Counted from the first letter of the stretch, positions 11,690-24,349 are shown. The stretch: DNA of 64,000 nucleotides from Campanula takesimana (GCA_026119855.1 JAOWBW010000482.1:496001-560000), one strand, 5' to 3'. Program-made: numbers and translations. The notes: generated by a model not told the origin, from the sequence alone.

Positions 11690-12535
11690 CAAAATGACGT
11701 AAGACCATCCTTTTAGCCAACCCTCTCCATAGATCCAAGTTGACCAAATCCCACCTCTGACCCACCGAGAGTCATGCCCGTATCCTTTTAGTTAACCCTC
11801 TCCATAGAGCCAAGTTGACCTACTCCCGCCTCTGACCCGCCGAGAGTCATGCCCGTATCCTTTTAGTCAACCCTCTCCATAGAGCCAAGTTGACCTAGTC
11901 CCACCTCTGACCCACCAAGAGTCATGCCTGTTTCCTTTTAGTCAACCCTCTCCATATAGCCAAGTTGACCTAGTCCCGCCTCTGACCCGCCGAGAGTCAT
12001 GCCCGTATCCTTTTGGTCAACCCTCTCCATAGAGCCAAGTTGACCAAGTCCCACCTCTGACCCACCGAGAGTCATGCCCGTATCCTTTTAGTCAACCCTC
12101 TCCATAGATCCAAGTTGACCATATCCCACCTCTGACCCACCGAGAGTCATGCCCGTATCCTTTTGGTCAACCCTTTCCATAGAGCCAAGTTGACCAAGTC
12201 CCGCCTCTGACCCGCCAAGAGTCATGCCCTTATCCTTTTAGTCAACCCTCTTCATAGAGCCAAGTTGACCAAATCCCGCCTCTAACTTGCCAAGAGTCAT
12301 GCCCATTCCTTTAGGTCAACCCTCACCATAGAGCCAAGTTGACCAAGTCCTGCCTCTGACCCGCCGAGAGTCATGCCCGTTCCTTTGAGTTAACCCTCTC
12401 CATAGATCCAAGTTGACCAAATCCCACCTCTGACTTGCCGAGAGTCATGCCCGTTCCTTTGAGTCAACCCTCTCTATAGAGCCAAGTTGACCAAGTCCCA
12501 CCTCTAACCCACCAAGAGTCATGCCCTTTCCTTTA
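11690..12535 (+). repeat. about 75-bp tandem repeat in element C 3' UTR
   Basis: Eleven units of about 74-75 bp, each with CCAAGTTGACC, CCTCTGACCC, GAGAGTCATGCCC and GTCAACCCTC. Units differ by scattered substitutions, many of them transitions. TTGACC and GTCAA cores recur here too, although this unit is otherwise unrelated to the TatA array. Confidence 0.87.
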
Positions 12536-12782
12536 GGAGAGAATGACAGATGCTCCCCTACACCCTAGGAGAGGATGACAAATATCCACCTAGCCCTTAG
12601 GTTTGAGTAGCCTTAAAGTTTCTCACCCCTTCTGAACTACGTTAGGCTTGATTCCCCGCAAACAGGATACGTAGAAATCCTATACCGCTAGGTCCATCCA
12701 TGCAACCAAATTGGTCAAGTCGTCCTCACATCAGATTGGGATGTTTATTTTTATCGACAACCCCGCTTTTCCAAAGCGATGT

Positions 12783-12795
12783 TGCCGAGGGGCTC
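12783..12795 (+). other. polypurine tract of element C
   Basis: TGCCGAGGGGCTC lies immediately before the LTR start TGTAAG. Nearly the same tract precedes the TatB-NA 3' LTR (54775-54787) and, on the minus strand, the E 3' LTR (25130-25143). Confidence 0.8.
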
Positions 12796-14347
12796 TGTAA
12801 GTACCCTAATTTGAAATTAACCAGCTTTAGAGGAACTCTTAGCACCATTCAGGGATAAACTAATAGGCTGGGACCTCACTAACATAAACCTAAAATTCCA
12901 GGACTATTCTGGAATTAAAATTGGAAAAATCCTGAAGCTCGCCAGGCTGAGCTGTACGGATAATGTGGGTACTAGAGGGGCCAATCCGCACGGATGGTTT
13001 GGGCACCCTCAGTACCTATAAATTGGACCCTTGGCTGATCATTTCAAGGGGGAGAAAAATATTTTGTGTGTGTAAACTCTGCCAAACTGATAACAGATTA
13101 GGGATACAAACACATTCTTGAGTGAAAAGAGAGAAAGAAGATAGGCTTAGAACCAAAATTGGTGAGGCCTCCTTCTCCCCATCTTCTCTTCATCTCATAC
13201 TCTATTTCATTTTGCCTTATTTATATTATGTCTTTATTATTCTTGCAAATATTATAAATTGGAACCAAGTTCTTGATGTGAATCAAGGGTACCCTCATGT
13301 TCTATGCATGATTAAGGGTTCAAACCTAAGATGATCAAGGCTTGTTATCATTTAATGTCTCTTTACATTAATGCACTTTACATTATGTCTTTACATTAAT
13401 GCACTTTACATTATGTCTTTACTTTTATGCAATTTATATCATGTCTTTACATTTATGCAAGTTAAATTTCATGTCTTTACTTTTAAGTTGATTTTATGGT
13501 GAAATGATCAAGTTTGGATGATAAAGTTTCAATCTTTATCATTCAAACCTTGATCTAACTCCAATAATGTCCCTTTGGATGGTAAAGACTCAATCTTTAT
13601 CCATCTAAAGGTTGATTTCTTACTTCCACAAGGCTTTTCCTTGGATGAATCATCCATTTAGATGTTAAAGTTTCCATCTTTAACCATCCAAATGATGATT
13701 TTGGCTCAAATGCCATGTTCATCACCTTTCTTAATTTTTCCCCAATTATTGCCTTGATCACACCCAAAACCTTTTGTTTTTTGTGTTTAATTAGTGATCA
13801 AAAGCATAGGGATGATTCAATTCAAGTTTTGTGTGAGTAAATAAACTGAAAAAACGTAAAATAGTTCAGTTTCAGCAGAATTCTCTGTTTCTGCCTGAAA
13901 CTGGACTGATTTCTTAAAAATCTGCAAAAAAACCCCAGGGGTGACCTTCCTAGCCGTACGACTAGTTTGGTCAGAGGGGTGATTTTACAATCTTTCCCCT
14001 CTTCTGTTAAATTGTTTACAAAATACCCCTTTTTTGTTTAGTTTGTAACTAATTTTGTTAAAAGTCAGTTTCTCCCATTTTCAAGAACACACACACACAC
14101 ACACTTGCACAATATTGGTTAGCAAACTTAGGGAGACTCGATTTTTCCGAGGCACTTTGGGTGAACTACCTGTTAAGTTCTTCCCAAAGTGTAACCTGAC
14201 CTCCGAATCCTTTGTCTCTAACCTTTTTTCGTTAAGTTTGGGTTTAAAGTTAAACTAACGTGGCGACTCCGTTTTCTTTTAAACATTAAAGTGTCGTGTT
14301 TGATTCTCGAGGGAACTTTCCTCTGTTTTTCCCGCGGGTATCTTACA
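12796..14347 (+). mobile_element. 3' LTR of element C (Tat-type)
   Basis: 1552 bp from TGTAAGTACCC to GGGTATCTTACA; the ends form an imperfect inverted repeat. A TATA-like CCTATAAATT is at about 13014-13024, just after a GC-rich patch. An (AC)n run lies near 14085-14104. Short open frames inside are not convincing. To its right the minus-strand gypsy fragment D begins, so element C inserted into D; the expected target duplication is TCGTC (14348-14352), with its partner outside what can be seen. Confidence 0.78.
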
Positions 14348-15900
14348 TCGTCCGAAGCTATGTTCATGGAAATAGAGCCAAATCCATCCAACTCATATGT
14401 CACCTCGGTCTCGCTCATGGTGTTGTCGTCATATAGCACCACCCATTCCTCAGGAATATCTACCGTTATCACGCCGATGTTGGGTGCTGATGTTGTGACC
14501 GTGGTCGAACTTGATAGAGTAATGTTCCTTTCTGGAGTGTCAATCTCCATTTTTGTTTTTGCTTTTCTGGATTTCATCACGTGCTCCAGAAAGTGATTAG
14601 GAGAGCCGAGGGTACAACCTATGCCTACCGGGGTTGGGAACTTCACCCTTTGGTGAGGGAAGGAGGCAACCATTCCTAATTTTCCTTGGTTAGGGGAGCC
14701 TAGGATGGCATGGTTGAGTCACTTGCTAAGTCCATAACGATGAACGTGATTGTCGTCGAGATCTTATGATTTATGAACACTTCAAGTCATCCGTTGTATG
14801 GGGTCAGCATGGTATCCGGCAGCTCCATCTCTTTGAAGGTTCTGTAGTAGAGCACATCTTTAGCAGCCCCTGAATCAATTAGGAGCCTATCCGACTCACA
14901 GTTATCTAATCTGCCCGTGATGACTAGTGGTTGCTCTCTCATCGTCGTGTTCCCGGCTAGCTCATTCGGAGAGAAACTGATCACTTCTTCCCCTTTATGA
15001 ATCTACGGGGGCATGTGATAGACCTTGCTTAGTTCATAGATCTGTTCCTTTAGCTTTGTGTTTGAAGGGATTTCTTCTCTTATTACTCCAATTAGCTTTG
15101 CTCGTGGTGTTCTATCTTCTCGGCCATCTTCCTTCTCGTCTTCCCTCGGGCGCTTGTTGTCTTTCTTTGCTATGAATTCATTCAGTTTCCTTTGATCAGC
15201 CCATCGCTGCAATTTCTTTAGGGCATAGCAATTGTCTGTCTCGTGCCCGTTGTCCCTGTGATAGGCACAGTATTTGCTTGTGTCCCTAGGGAATTTTGGG
15301 TTGTCTTTGAGGGGTTTTGGATTAGTAAGATTTACCACATTCATTATCTCGGAGATCGGTTTCGTGAGGGGGGTGAAGATCTCTGTCCCTCTCGTTCTAT
15401 TCTTTCCTCAGTTTCCACCTCCATTGGTACCTTGGGCCGAGTCAGAAGGAGGCGGCTTGCTTTCTCGTCCTCTTTCCCGATCTCGGTCTCCAGACATCAA
15501 CAACTTTTTCTCTTCTGCTGTAGCCATTGCATAAGCCACAAGCTATAGTTAAGACTTTGTGAGAGGTTCTCTCACTGACAACTCGTAAGTGAGATCGTCT
15601 GATATCTGTCCATTAGTGAAGCACATTATAATCTCCCAGTCGGTGAGTCTCTCTTCAATCGAGTCAGCCAAGTTTTTGAATCTATTATAGAAGTTCATCG
15701 TCGACTCGTTTCTCCCTTGAACTATGTTTGCTAGGTCTGACAACCTTTTCTTTCTTACCCCTGCAATGGCGAAATATTCCAAGTACCTCGATTTTAATTT
15801 AGAGAAGGAATCAATGCTTCCCTTCTCCAGGTCCATGAACCAAGACCTGACTGCCCCGGTTAGCACACTAGCAAAGTACGTCATCCTCGTTGGACACTAG
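14348..15900 (-). pseudogene. Gypsy fragment D: gag, nucleocapsid and protease
   Basis: Minus-strand gypsy coding sequence cut at both ends by other elements. In reading order: a capsid-type Gag part at 15884-15549 (VRSWFMDLEKGSIDSF, with the NFYNRFKNLAD motif typical of Retrotrans_gag); a linker; a nucleocapsid part at 15344-15003 with knuckle CAYHRDNGHETDNC and basic tail; an aspartic protease part at 14984-14787 with LLIDSGAAKDVLY (catalytic DSG); and a pre-RT segment at 14673-14348. Stops and frame changes separate the pieces. The Gag is full-type, unlike the mini-Gags elsewhere here, so D came from an autonomous element. D is cut at its Gag end by the E LTR and at its pol end by the C LTR. 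Confidence 0.85.
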
Positions 15901-16087
15901 TGTAGATACCTCAGGAAAGGCCCACCGCTTGGCTAGAGCGGGGGAAGGGATTTCCTAGGATGTCTATTTTTGTTTTAGAGTTGCCACCTATGTTTTAGAT
16001 GAACATAGAAAAACCTAATGTGTAGCCTAAGTTTGATTTACGAAAACAGAGATTCTTGTTTATGAGGTTCGGGGGTTAGGTTACGAG
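15901..16087 (-). mobile_element. 3' LTR of element E, distal part (split by copia-2)
   Basis: Starts TGTAGATACC, the minus-strand end of the TatB-type LTR. It is interrupted at 16087 by copia-2 and resumes at 24350. The flanking pieces TTCGGGGGTTAGGT and GGGAAGTACTTAAAC are continuous in the intact relatives (near 43850), which proves the split. E inserted into D; the expected target duplication is ACTAG at 15896-15900. Confidence 0.87.
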
Positions 16088-17392
16088 TATTGGGTTTCGT
16101 AGTAACATGCGCAGCGGAAAATAGCATTCAAAATTTTATGAAACCCAAAGCCCATAGATCCATTCATATGATTAAATCAAATACAACAATATGAATACTA
16201 GAAAACTAACCCTTGATGACTTTGAATTTGGTCTTTGATCTTGGTGGAGAACTTGAAGCTTTAATCACAAAAGTAAGAACACGAACTTTGAAGATGATAA
16301 GCTTCACCCTCTAGCGGTATCCACACCACGAACGAATATCAAGAACACTTGATCTTGGTTGCTAGACCAAAATTGTGAAACACGTTTTCACAATCAATAT
16401 GAACTATATGGAATACTGGTTTGTGTATTATTTTGTTCTTCAATCTAAGATGTCTTAGAACAAAATAAACTCTCTCAAACTCTTTGGAGACTTGCTCAAA
16501 AGCTATATATTGTTCTGGCCCGAATATGGTTGTTTATATACAAGTTAAACCTATTCCAAAGAGGAAACTTGTGCCTAAACCCGTCCAAAATTCTTTTCCA
16601 AATCAAATTAGGAAACCAGTCCCGACATGGTGTGCGGCCGCCCAAAACCACCTGTGCGGCCGCACATCTATCTGGAAGGTTCTGGTACTATTTGAACCAA
16701 ACTGTGCGGGCGCCCAAGACATCCTGTGCGGTCGCCCACTTGTCCAGATTCCCAAAGTTTCCAAAATTCCAATATAGTCCTTATTTAAGATTCGTTCTAT
16801 TGTGTGTGACCCTCTAGGATTATACTAAGTTGGCAATGGGTTCAAACATGAAACCATAAGATATGATTAGGTTCTAGCAAACCGTCATACCTACCCAAAT
16901 TGTATAACTAGATACAAGTTCGCATTCCTTTAGAATATGTCATAATCCCTTTATCCACGATGTCATTGAACACAAGTCATGGTCAACAAGTCAACTTGTC
17001 TTGTTCAATACTTTCTCGATTCCGAATATGTTGATAATCCAAATGACATTGATCTAATCAATTCATTTGAGTCCGGCCGAACATTTTCATCAACATCATT
17101 CCTACGAGAGGCCCAAGCTTGATATCTCTCTGAAGAGGGACAAATCCATTTAGCTTATTATTCATCCCTACGTGAATCCGATTATGCCAATCATACCCTT
17201 TATAACTACCCGGTTAAAGGTAGCGTTTGAATATGTCAAACATAATGTTCATCAAGTGGAAGACTATAATAACTTTGTGTCTAAGGATTTGAATGACATA
17301 ACTAATATGATATATATGTACGACATAGACCATGACATAAATGATAACAATTACAACATTTATTAAACATGCCTAGGGCACCACTACCAACA
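16088..17392 (-). mobile_element. 3' LTR of copia-2
   Basis: 1305 bp, running TATTGGG to CCAACA on the plus strand; the first TG has become TA. It matches the right LTR closely but is 180 bp shorter, mainly because the stretch before its end (17340) is deleted. Four TGTGCGG(C/T)CGCCCA-type motifs (16631-16738) precede a minus-strand TATA box near 16533-16542. Confidence 0.92.
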
Positions 17393-17407
17393 ATCTCCCA
17401 CTTGCCC
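17393..17407 (-). other. polypurine tract of copia-2
   Basis: The minus strand reads GGCAAGTGGGAGAT directly against the 3' LTR. This is the classic copia polypurine tract and confirms the orientation. Confidence 0.9.
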
Positions 17408-17475
17408 TAGGCCCAATCTCCCATGTATCTAATACCCATGGACCTAACATGACCTTCATGTTTAGCTTGTGGAAG

Positions 17476-20400
17476 TCAGTTTGTCAGCGGGTCCGCAACA
17501 TTGTCATCAGTAGGTACTCTGCATATATTTACGTCTCCCCTATCAACGATTTCTCGAATGATATGAAAACGCCTAAGTATGTGTTTGGATTTCTGATGTG
17601 CTCTTGGTTTCTTTGCTTGAGCAATAGCACCATTATTATCACAATAAAGGTCTATTGGATTAGCAATACTAGGAACCACTTCAAGTTCAGTGATGAACTT
17701 CTTAATCTAAACAGCTTCCTTTGCAGCATCTGATGCAGCAATATACTCAGCTTTCGTTGTAGAATCAGCGGTTGTAGTTTGCTTGGAACTCTTCCAGCTT
17801 ACAGCTCCACCATTTAACATAAACACAAAACCCGATTACGATTGACTATCATCTTTGTCGGTTTGGAAGCTTGCATCCGTGTAAGCATTTACCACAAGAT
17901 CATCTTCCATTCCTCCATAGACTAAAAACGAATCTTTAGTTCTTCTCAAGTACTTAAGAATCTCTTTCACAGCCATCCAGTGATTTTCATAGGGGTCGGA
18001 TTGGTATCTACTTGTCATGCTTAAAGCATAAGATACATCCGGCCTAGTACAAATCATGGCATACATGATGGACCCAATTGCCGAAGCATATGGAACATCA
18101 TTCATTTTCTCACGCTCATCTTTTGTCTTAGGACATTGAGTCTTGCTTAGAGAAATTCCATGTAACACCGGTAAGGTTCCTCTTTTAGAATTTTCCATAC
18201 GGAATCTTCTAATGACCTTATCAATTTATGTACTTTGGCTTAAACCAAGTAGCCTCCTTGATCTATCTCTATAGATCTTAATGCCAAGTATATATGCGGC
18301 TTCGCCTATATCTTTCATTGCGAAGCATTTTCCTAACCAACTCTTCACGGACTGAAGCGTAGGAATATCGTTTCCAATGAGTAATATGTCATCCACGTAT
18401 AAAATAAGGAATAGCACTATGCTTCCACTAATCTTCTTGTATACACAAGGCTCTTCTTCGTTCTTGATGAAACCAAACTCTTTGACCGATTCATCAAACG
18501 GAGATTCCAACTCCTTGAAGCTTGCTTCAATCCATAGATAGATCTCTGCAATTTGCATACCTTAGAATCTTGTTCAAACCTTCCATTTGTGTCATATACA
18601 CATCCTCTTGTAGTTTTCCATTTAGGAAAGCGGTTTTGACGTCCATTTGCCATATTTCATAGTCATGATATGCGGCAATGGCAAGCAAAATTCTTATAGA
18701 CTTGATCATTGCTACGGGTGAAAAGGTTTCATCATAGTCAATACCATGAACTTTCCTATAACCCCTCGCTAAAAGTCTAGCTTTGTAAGTATGCACCTTC
18801 CCATCCATGTCAGTCTTCTTCTTGAAGACCCATTTGCATCGTATGGTTTTTACACCTTCGGGTGCATCAATCAAATTCCAAACTTGATTGTCTTGCATGG
18901 ATTGCAATTCGGATACCATGTCTCCAAGCCACTTGTCTGAATCAGGAGAAGACATCACCTCTTGGTAGGTTGTCGGTTCATCATTCTCAATGATTTCCAT
19001 CTCATTACTATCCGTTACGAGAAATCCATATCTCTCGGGCTCGGATCGTAACCTACTAGATCTGCGAGTTGCTTGTGTATTTTGAATAGGTTCCACAACT
19101 CCTTGTGGTTCTTGTTCTTGTTCCACCATTGGTTCAATGTTATTTTCTGGGTCTCGAATTTCTTCAAGATTTATTTTAATCCCACTGATTTCTTTGGAGA
19201 GAAACTGTTTCTCTAGAAAAACACCAGTTCGGGCAACAACCACTTTGTTGTCCTCTCGGTTGTAAAAGTAATATCCTTTAGTTTCCTTAGGATATCCCAC
19301 GAAAATACATTTATCAGATTTGTGTGCTAGTTTGTCAGAGACAAGTCTTTTGACAAAATCTTCGCAACCCCAAATCCTCATGAAAGACAAACTAGGTTTC
19401 TTTCCGCTCCACATCTCATATGGAGTCTTTGGAACCAATTTAGTTGGAACTTGATTTAGTGAGAAAGCAGCGGTTTCTAGGGCATGACCCCAAGAGGATA
19501 TTGGAAGATCAACTTGACTCATCATTGATCGAACCATGTCTAATAAAGTCCGATTCCTCCTCTCGGACACACCATTCCATTGTGGTGTTCCGGGTGGATT
19601 CAATTGTGAAACTATTCCACAATTCTTTAGATGATCATCAAATTCATGACTCAAGTATTCTCCACCTCGATCTGATCGAAGTGCCTTAATACTTTTGTCA
19701 AGTTGTTTTTCTACTTCATTTTGAAATATTCTAAATATCTCAAATGCTTCACTTTTATGTTTCATTAGGTAAACATACTCAAATCTACTATAATCATCAG
19801 TGAAGGTTATGAAGTATTGAAATCCTCCCCTAGCATTGCTACTTAATGGTCCGCATACATCGGAATGTATCAACCCCAATAAGTTGCTTGCCCTTTCACC
19901 TAAATTGGTAAAAGGTGTCTTAGTCATTTTTCCAATAAGACACGACTCACAAGTATCATATGACTCAAAGTCACATGAACCCAAAAGTCCGTCCCCATGG
20001 AGTTTTGAGATACGCTTCTCATTGATATGACCAAGACGGCAATGCCACAAATAAGTATGATTTACATCATCAGGTTTACATTTCTTATTTATATGATAGA
20101 TATTGTCATTATTTTTATTCTTGACATTCAAGACATAAAGGCCATTAAATGAATTAGCAATACCATAAAGCACATCAGTTAAATAAATAGAAAATTTCTT
20201 ATTCTCAATAAGAAACTTAAAACCTTCATTATCCAAACAAGAAATTGAAATAATGTTTCTACTTAAATCCGGAACATAATAACAATTGTTCAAAACAAGA
20301 ATTAATCCGGAAGGTAAAGTGACTTCATAAGTCCCTACGGCTAATGCAGCAACTCTTGCTCCATTCCCCACGCGTAGGTTTACTTCACCCTCTTTAAGTA

Positions 20401-21335
20401 GTATCCTATTCTTTAGTCCCTGCACATTTAAAAAAATGTGAGAACCACATCCGGTATCCAATACCCAAGAATCAGTGGTAGAAAGGAGAATATCTATCAT
20501 ATAGATACCTGAAGTCGACGCAGCCTTGCTGCTCTTCTTCTTCTTTTGCTCTTCCAAGAAAGCCTTGTAATTACGTTTCCAATGACCAATTTCTTGACAA
20601 TGGAAACAGATTGCATCCTTTTGTGAATCGGGTTTTGCCTCAGCAGCCTTGGCAACCTTTACCTTGCTTATCTTGGGTTTGACAACTTTTGCCTTACCCT
20701 TTCCTTTGGCACCAGCCTTCTTCCCATCTTGAACCAAGAGCACAGGAGAACCTTTCTCCACAATCTTCATCTCCGCAGTTTTAAGCATCCCATGCAACTC
20801 GGAGAGATTCTTATCCATTCCATGCATGTTATAATTCATCACAAACTGATTATAACTTTTAGGCAATGAATTAAGAATGAGATCCGTGGCTAACTCCAAT
20901 GGGATTGGATATCCAAGTTTCTCAAGGTGCTCTACATAGCCTTTCATTTTAGCATGTGAGGACTCACTTATTGCCCTTCATTCATTTTGCAAGAAGTGAA
21001 TGCAACAATGGTCTTGTACCTCTCTTGCCTAGCTTGCTCTTGAAACATAGCTCTTAACTCCACGCCTATCTCATAGGCTTCCAAATGGTAGAAATCATGA
21101 GACAGCTTACATCTCTAGAATCATTACGATGTTTCTTGTAACTGTCTCTTTCTGCCCTAGGGGCAGTAGGTTCTGGTTCAGCAGGAAGAGACCCATCGAG
21201 AATGTACAACTTATCTTCTTGCCTAAGAACAATTCTTAGGCTACGGATCCAATCCATAAAGTTCGTACCATTCTCTTGGAGCTTATCCTTCTCAAGGATC
21301 GATCGCAATGAAACTGATTGAGTGTTGTTAGTCAT
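17476..21335 (-). pseudogene. copia-2 gag-pol polyprotein (Gag, PR, IN, RT, RNase H), broken
   Basis: Gag starts at 21335 (NGTNFMDWIRSLRIVLRQE near residue 30). A frame break near 21060 joins to an 806-residue frame (20947-18527). In that frame: a knuckle at residues 114-127 whose last Cys is Tyr (CFHCQEIGHWKRNY); protease LDTGCGSH at 165; integrase HHCC at 302-336 and catalytic D363, D426 and E462; and the RT start with QMDVKTAFLNG at 767. A frameshift near 18560 moves RT to 18558-18226, where YVDDILLIGN is intact. RT/RNase H continue at 18198-17836, which ends in a TAA inside the RNase H domain, and the RNase H end follows at 17679-17476. It encodes all functions of a copia element but needs several repairs, so it is inactive. 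It is far better preserved than copia-1. Confidence 0.93.
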
Positions 21336-22851
21336 TATCTACAATTATGCAAAATTTCAAAAATTTAATAAGTACCAATTTTCATTAAAGAAATAAACAA
21401 TGTATTTTTCAAAAGAAAATACTCCCACTAAATTATATAACCTTCTTATACATCCAATGTATAATATAATTTAAGTGGGTTAAGATCCCGCTTTAATTTA
21501 ATTTTAAGTCCGCTAAGGCGGATTACACAAAATCAAATTAATTAGGTAGACAACTCTTGTCAATCATATATCATATGACTCTTAGTTCCTTTTATGAGAT
21601 TCCTTAAGAAATCCTATTTCAAAAGGCATGTTAAATCTCATCTTTGCCTAGGCTCAAAACTGTTTTGACGCCCAATTAAGTCCAACCATTTTAAACGTAT
21701 AGTTAATGTGCCTCGCTAGGGCGTGCCCACATTATCTATCTTGCTCATACCTATATAAAGTCAATGCATCTCGCTAGGGCGAGTCTACATTAAATTCACC
21801 CATGAGTTAACAAGTGTTTTAATCATGGTATGGCAATAAAGGACTTAAAACTTTCTTTGAAGGTTCATCACATATAGCATACAACATATTTATGAGCACA
21901 TAATATAAACATGTTACGCATCAAGTTTAGCCACTAAATTAATCTCCATTAATTTAAGCATAATATTTATGTGTCATTAGTTTCTCTATAATTATGAGGA
22001 TGAGACTCATTGAACTTTGGTTATCATCTTCCAAATCAAGACAACAAAAAGTGCGGCCGAAACTAAGCCATAAGGCATCCACAATTCCGCACTAATTCAA
22101 GAAACCAAGAAAGTAGTCCATATGGCCGAAACTAAGCAATAGATGGTCTCGATGAACGTAGGCCAATTGCATTCACAATTCCACATGGATCTCCAATCAT
22201 TGAATCAAGAACTTTGTTTCTCAATTTTAGCAATTATGAACTCTTCATAATTCTAACTTCGTTTTATCTTTGAAACTTTGATTGCGATCAAGTTTGGGAA
22301 ACACAATCTCGATGAACGTAGATTAGCCATCCAAACCTTGATCCAATCTTAGAATCACAAGACTAAAACAAATAGGAAAGTCAAACCCCAAGATCCACAC
22401 CAAAACCAACTGCCCAAAACCCACTCCAGATCAGCAGGTCTGGCCGGTATTGTCACTGATTCGGTTGGACCCCATCAAAATTCCAGAATCTGATTCTGAT
22501 TCTGACCAACTGTGCGGCCACCCACGAAAATCTGTGCGGTCGCCCAATATTTTCTGTGCGGTCGCAAAGTAGCATCAGACAGAATTTTTAAAGTTCGAAA
22601 ATTTGTCTCAAAATTGTTTTCCCCGATTATTAAAACTTTGATCCAATCAAAAAATTAACAATCAAACAATTCAGAATCCAACATAATTTTTAGTGCGATT
22701 CAATAGTGCGATTAAGTTGTAAAACAATAAACCACATAAAATCATATAACACATAAACATCATATATCCAATATTCATATCATGTTAGGCACATAAACAA
22801 TTTATATACACACAACATGATCTAGGTATTGAAATAATCAACATGAACGGG
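21336..22851 (-). other. copia-2 untranslated leader
   Basis: No gene. About 1.5 kb between PBS and Gag. It matches the copia-1 leader including the two CCTCGCTAGGGCG copies (21711 and 21769), the GGCCGAAACTAAGC repeats (22057 and 22123) bounded by inverted GTGCGG/CCGCAC pairs, and three TGTGCGG-type motifs at 22509-22567. Confidence 0.7.
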
Positions 22852-22863
22852 GCTTTGATACCA
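22852..22863 (-). other. primer-binding site of copia-2 (initiator tRNA-Met)
   Basis: The minus strand reads TGGTATCAAAGC, one mismatch from the standard initiator tRNA-Met site TGGTATCAGAGC, one base from the 5' LTR. Confidence 0.9.
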
Positions 22864-22864
22864 C

Positions 22865-24349
22865 TGTTGGGTTTCGTAGTAACATGCGCAGCGGAAAATA
22901 GCATTCAAAATTTTATGAAACCCAAAGCCCATAGATCCATTCATATGATTAAATAAAATACAACAATATGAATACTAGAAAACTAACCCTTGATGACTTT
23001 GAATTTGGTCTTTGATCTTGGTGGAGAACTTGAAGCTTTAATCACAAAAGTAAGAACACGAACTTTGAAGATGATAAGCTTCACCCTCTAGTGGTATCCA
23101 CACCACGATCGAATATCAAGAACACTTGATCTTGGTTGCTAGACCAAAATTGTGAAACACGTTTTCACAATCAATATGAACTATATGGAATATTGGTTTG
23201 TGTATTATTTTGTTCTTCAATCTAAGATGTCTTAGAACAAAATAAACTCTCTCAAACTCTTTGGAGACTTGCTCAAAAGCAATATATTGTTCTGGCCCGA
23301 ATATGGTTGTTTATATACAAGTTAGACCTATTCCAAATAGGAACTTGTGTCTAAACCCGTCCAAAATTCTTTTCCAAATCAATTAGGAAACCAGTCCCGA
23401 CATGGTGTGCGGCCGCCCAAAACCACCTGTGCGGCCGCACATCTATCTGGAAGGTTCTGGTACTATTTGAACCAAACTGTGCGGCCGCCCAAGACATCCT
23501 GTGCGGTCGCCCACTTGTCCAGATTCCCAAAGTTTCCAAAATTCCAATATAGTCCTTATTTAAGATTCGTTCTATTGTGTGTGGCCCTCTAGGATTATAC
23601 TAAGTTGACAATGGGTTCAAACATGAAACCATAAGATATGATTAGGTTCTACCAAACCGTCATACCTACCCAAATAGTATAACGAGATAGAAGTTCGCAT
23701 TCCTTTAGAATATGTCATAATCCCTTTATCCACGATGTCATTGAACAAAAGTCATGTTCAACAAGTCAACTTGTCTTGTTCAATACTTTCTCGATTCCGA
23801 ATATGTTGATAATCCAAATGACATTGATCTAATCAATTCATTTGAGTCCGGCCGAACATTTTCATCAACATCATTCCTACGAGAGGCCCAAGCTTGACAT
23901 CTCTCCGAAGAGGGACAAATCCATTTAGCTTATTATTCTTCCCTACATGAATCCGATTATGCCAATCATACCCTTTATAACTACCCGGTTAAAGGTAGCG
24001 TTTGAATATGTCAAACATAATGTTCATCAAGTGGTAGACTATAATAACTTTATGTCTAAGGATTCGAATGACATAATTAATATGAGATATATGTACGACA
24101 TAGACCATGACATAAATCTCATGCATCGGGTCATGTCCAGTACCTTGTTCCAAATAAGTACCCATAAATCTAACATGATCATCTCATGATCATTTAGCCT
24201 TTATACTAGTGCTTAACAAGTACTAGGGACGGAGATTATTATAAGTAAATATGAACAACAATAATAATCAAAACATCTCTTTATTGATATGAAATAAATG
24301 ATAACAATTACAACGTTTATTAAACGTGCCTAGGGAACCAATACCAACA
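22865..24349 (-). mobile_element. 5' LTR of copia-2
   Basis: 1485 bp, TGTTGGG to CCAACA. It nearly matches the 3' LTR apart from the 180-bp indel, so the insertion is fairly young compared with copia-1. On the minus strand, four TGTGCGG(C/T)CGC motifs (23405-23512) precede a TATA box at 23311-23320 (TTGTATATAAAC). Confidence 0.92.
23311..23512 (-). promoter_or_regulatory. copia-2 LTR promoter: four GC motifs plus TATA
   Basis: Four TGTGCGG(C/T)CGC motifs lie about 85-200 bp upstream of a good TATA box on the minus strand. The 3' LTR keeps the same layout at 16533-16738. The layout is visible; activity is inferred. Confidence 0.6.

Larger units (their letters stand above)
10912..12795 (+). 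other. 3' untranslated region of element C (Tat, plus strand)
   Basis: No coding frame. It ends in a polypurine tract with TGTAAG of the LTR directly after, so it is the end of an element reading rightwards. The upstream part of that element is displaced by TatA-1. It holds two separate tandem arrays (listed below). Near 12628-12672 it has a CTACG...CGTAG hairpin motif of the second type (ACTACGTTAGGCTTGATTCC ... GGATACGTAG). Confidence 0.72.
16088..24349 (-). mobile_element. copia-2, full-length Ty1/copia element
   Basis: 8262 bp, minus strand, with both LTRs, PBS, polypurine tract and a nearly complete but broken gag-pol. Flanks ACGAG (16083-16087) and ATGAG (24350-24354) are a 5-bp target duplication with one difference. 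It lies in the 3' LTR of E. Gag type and LTR size suggest the Angela/Tork side of copia; the lineage name is by recognition only. It shares its family with copia-1. Confidence 0.92.

Noticed and set aside
13122..13334. 70-codon frame inside LTR C
   Set aside because: Short, AT-rich, no motif, located in the R/U5 part of an LTR.
15243..15548. Plus-strand frames of 86-101 codons opposite fragment D
   Set aside because: Shadows of the minus-strand gag linker and nucleocapsid coding sequence.
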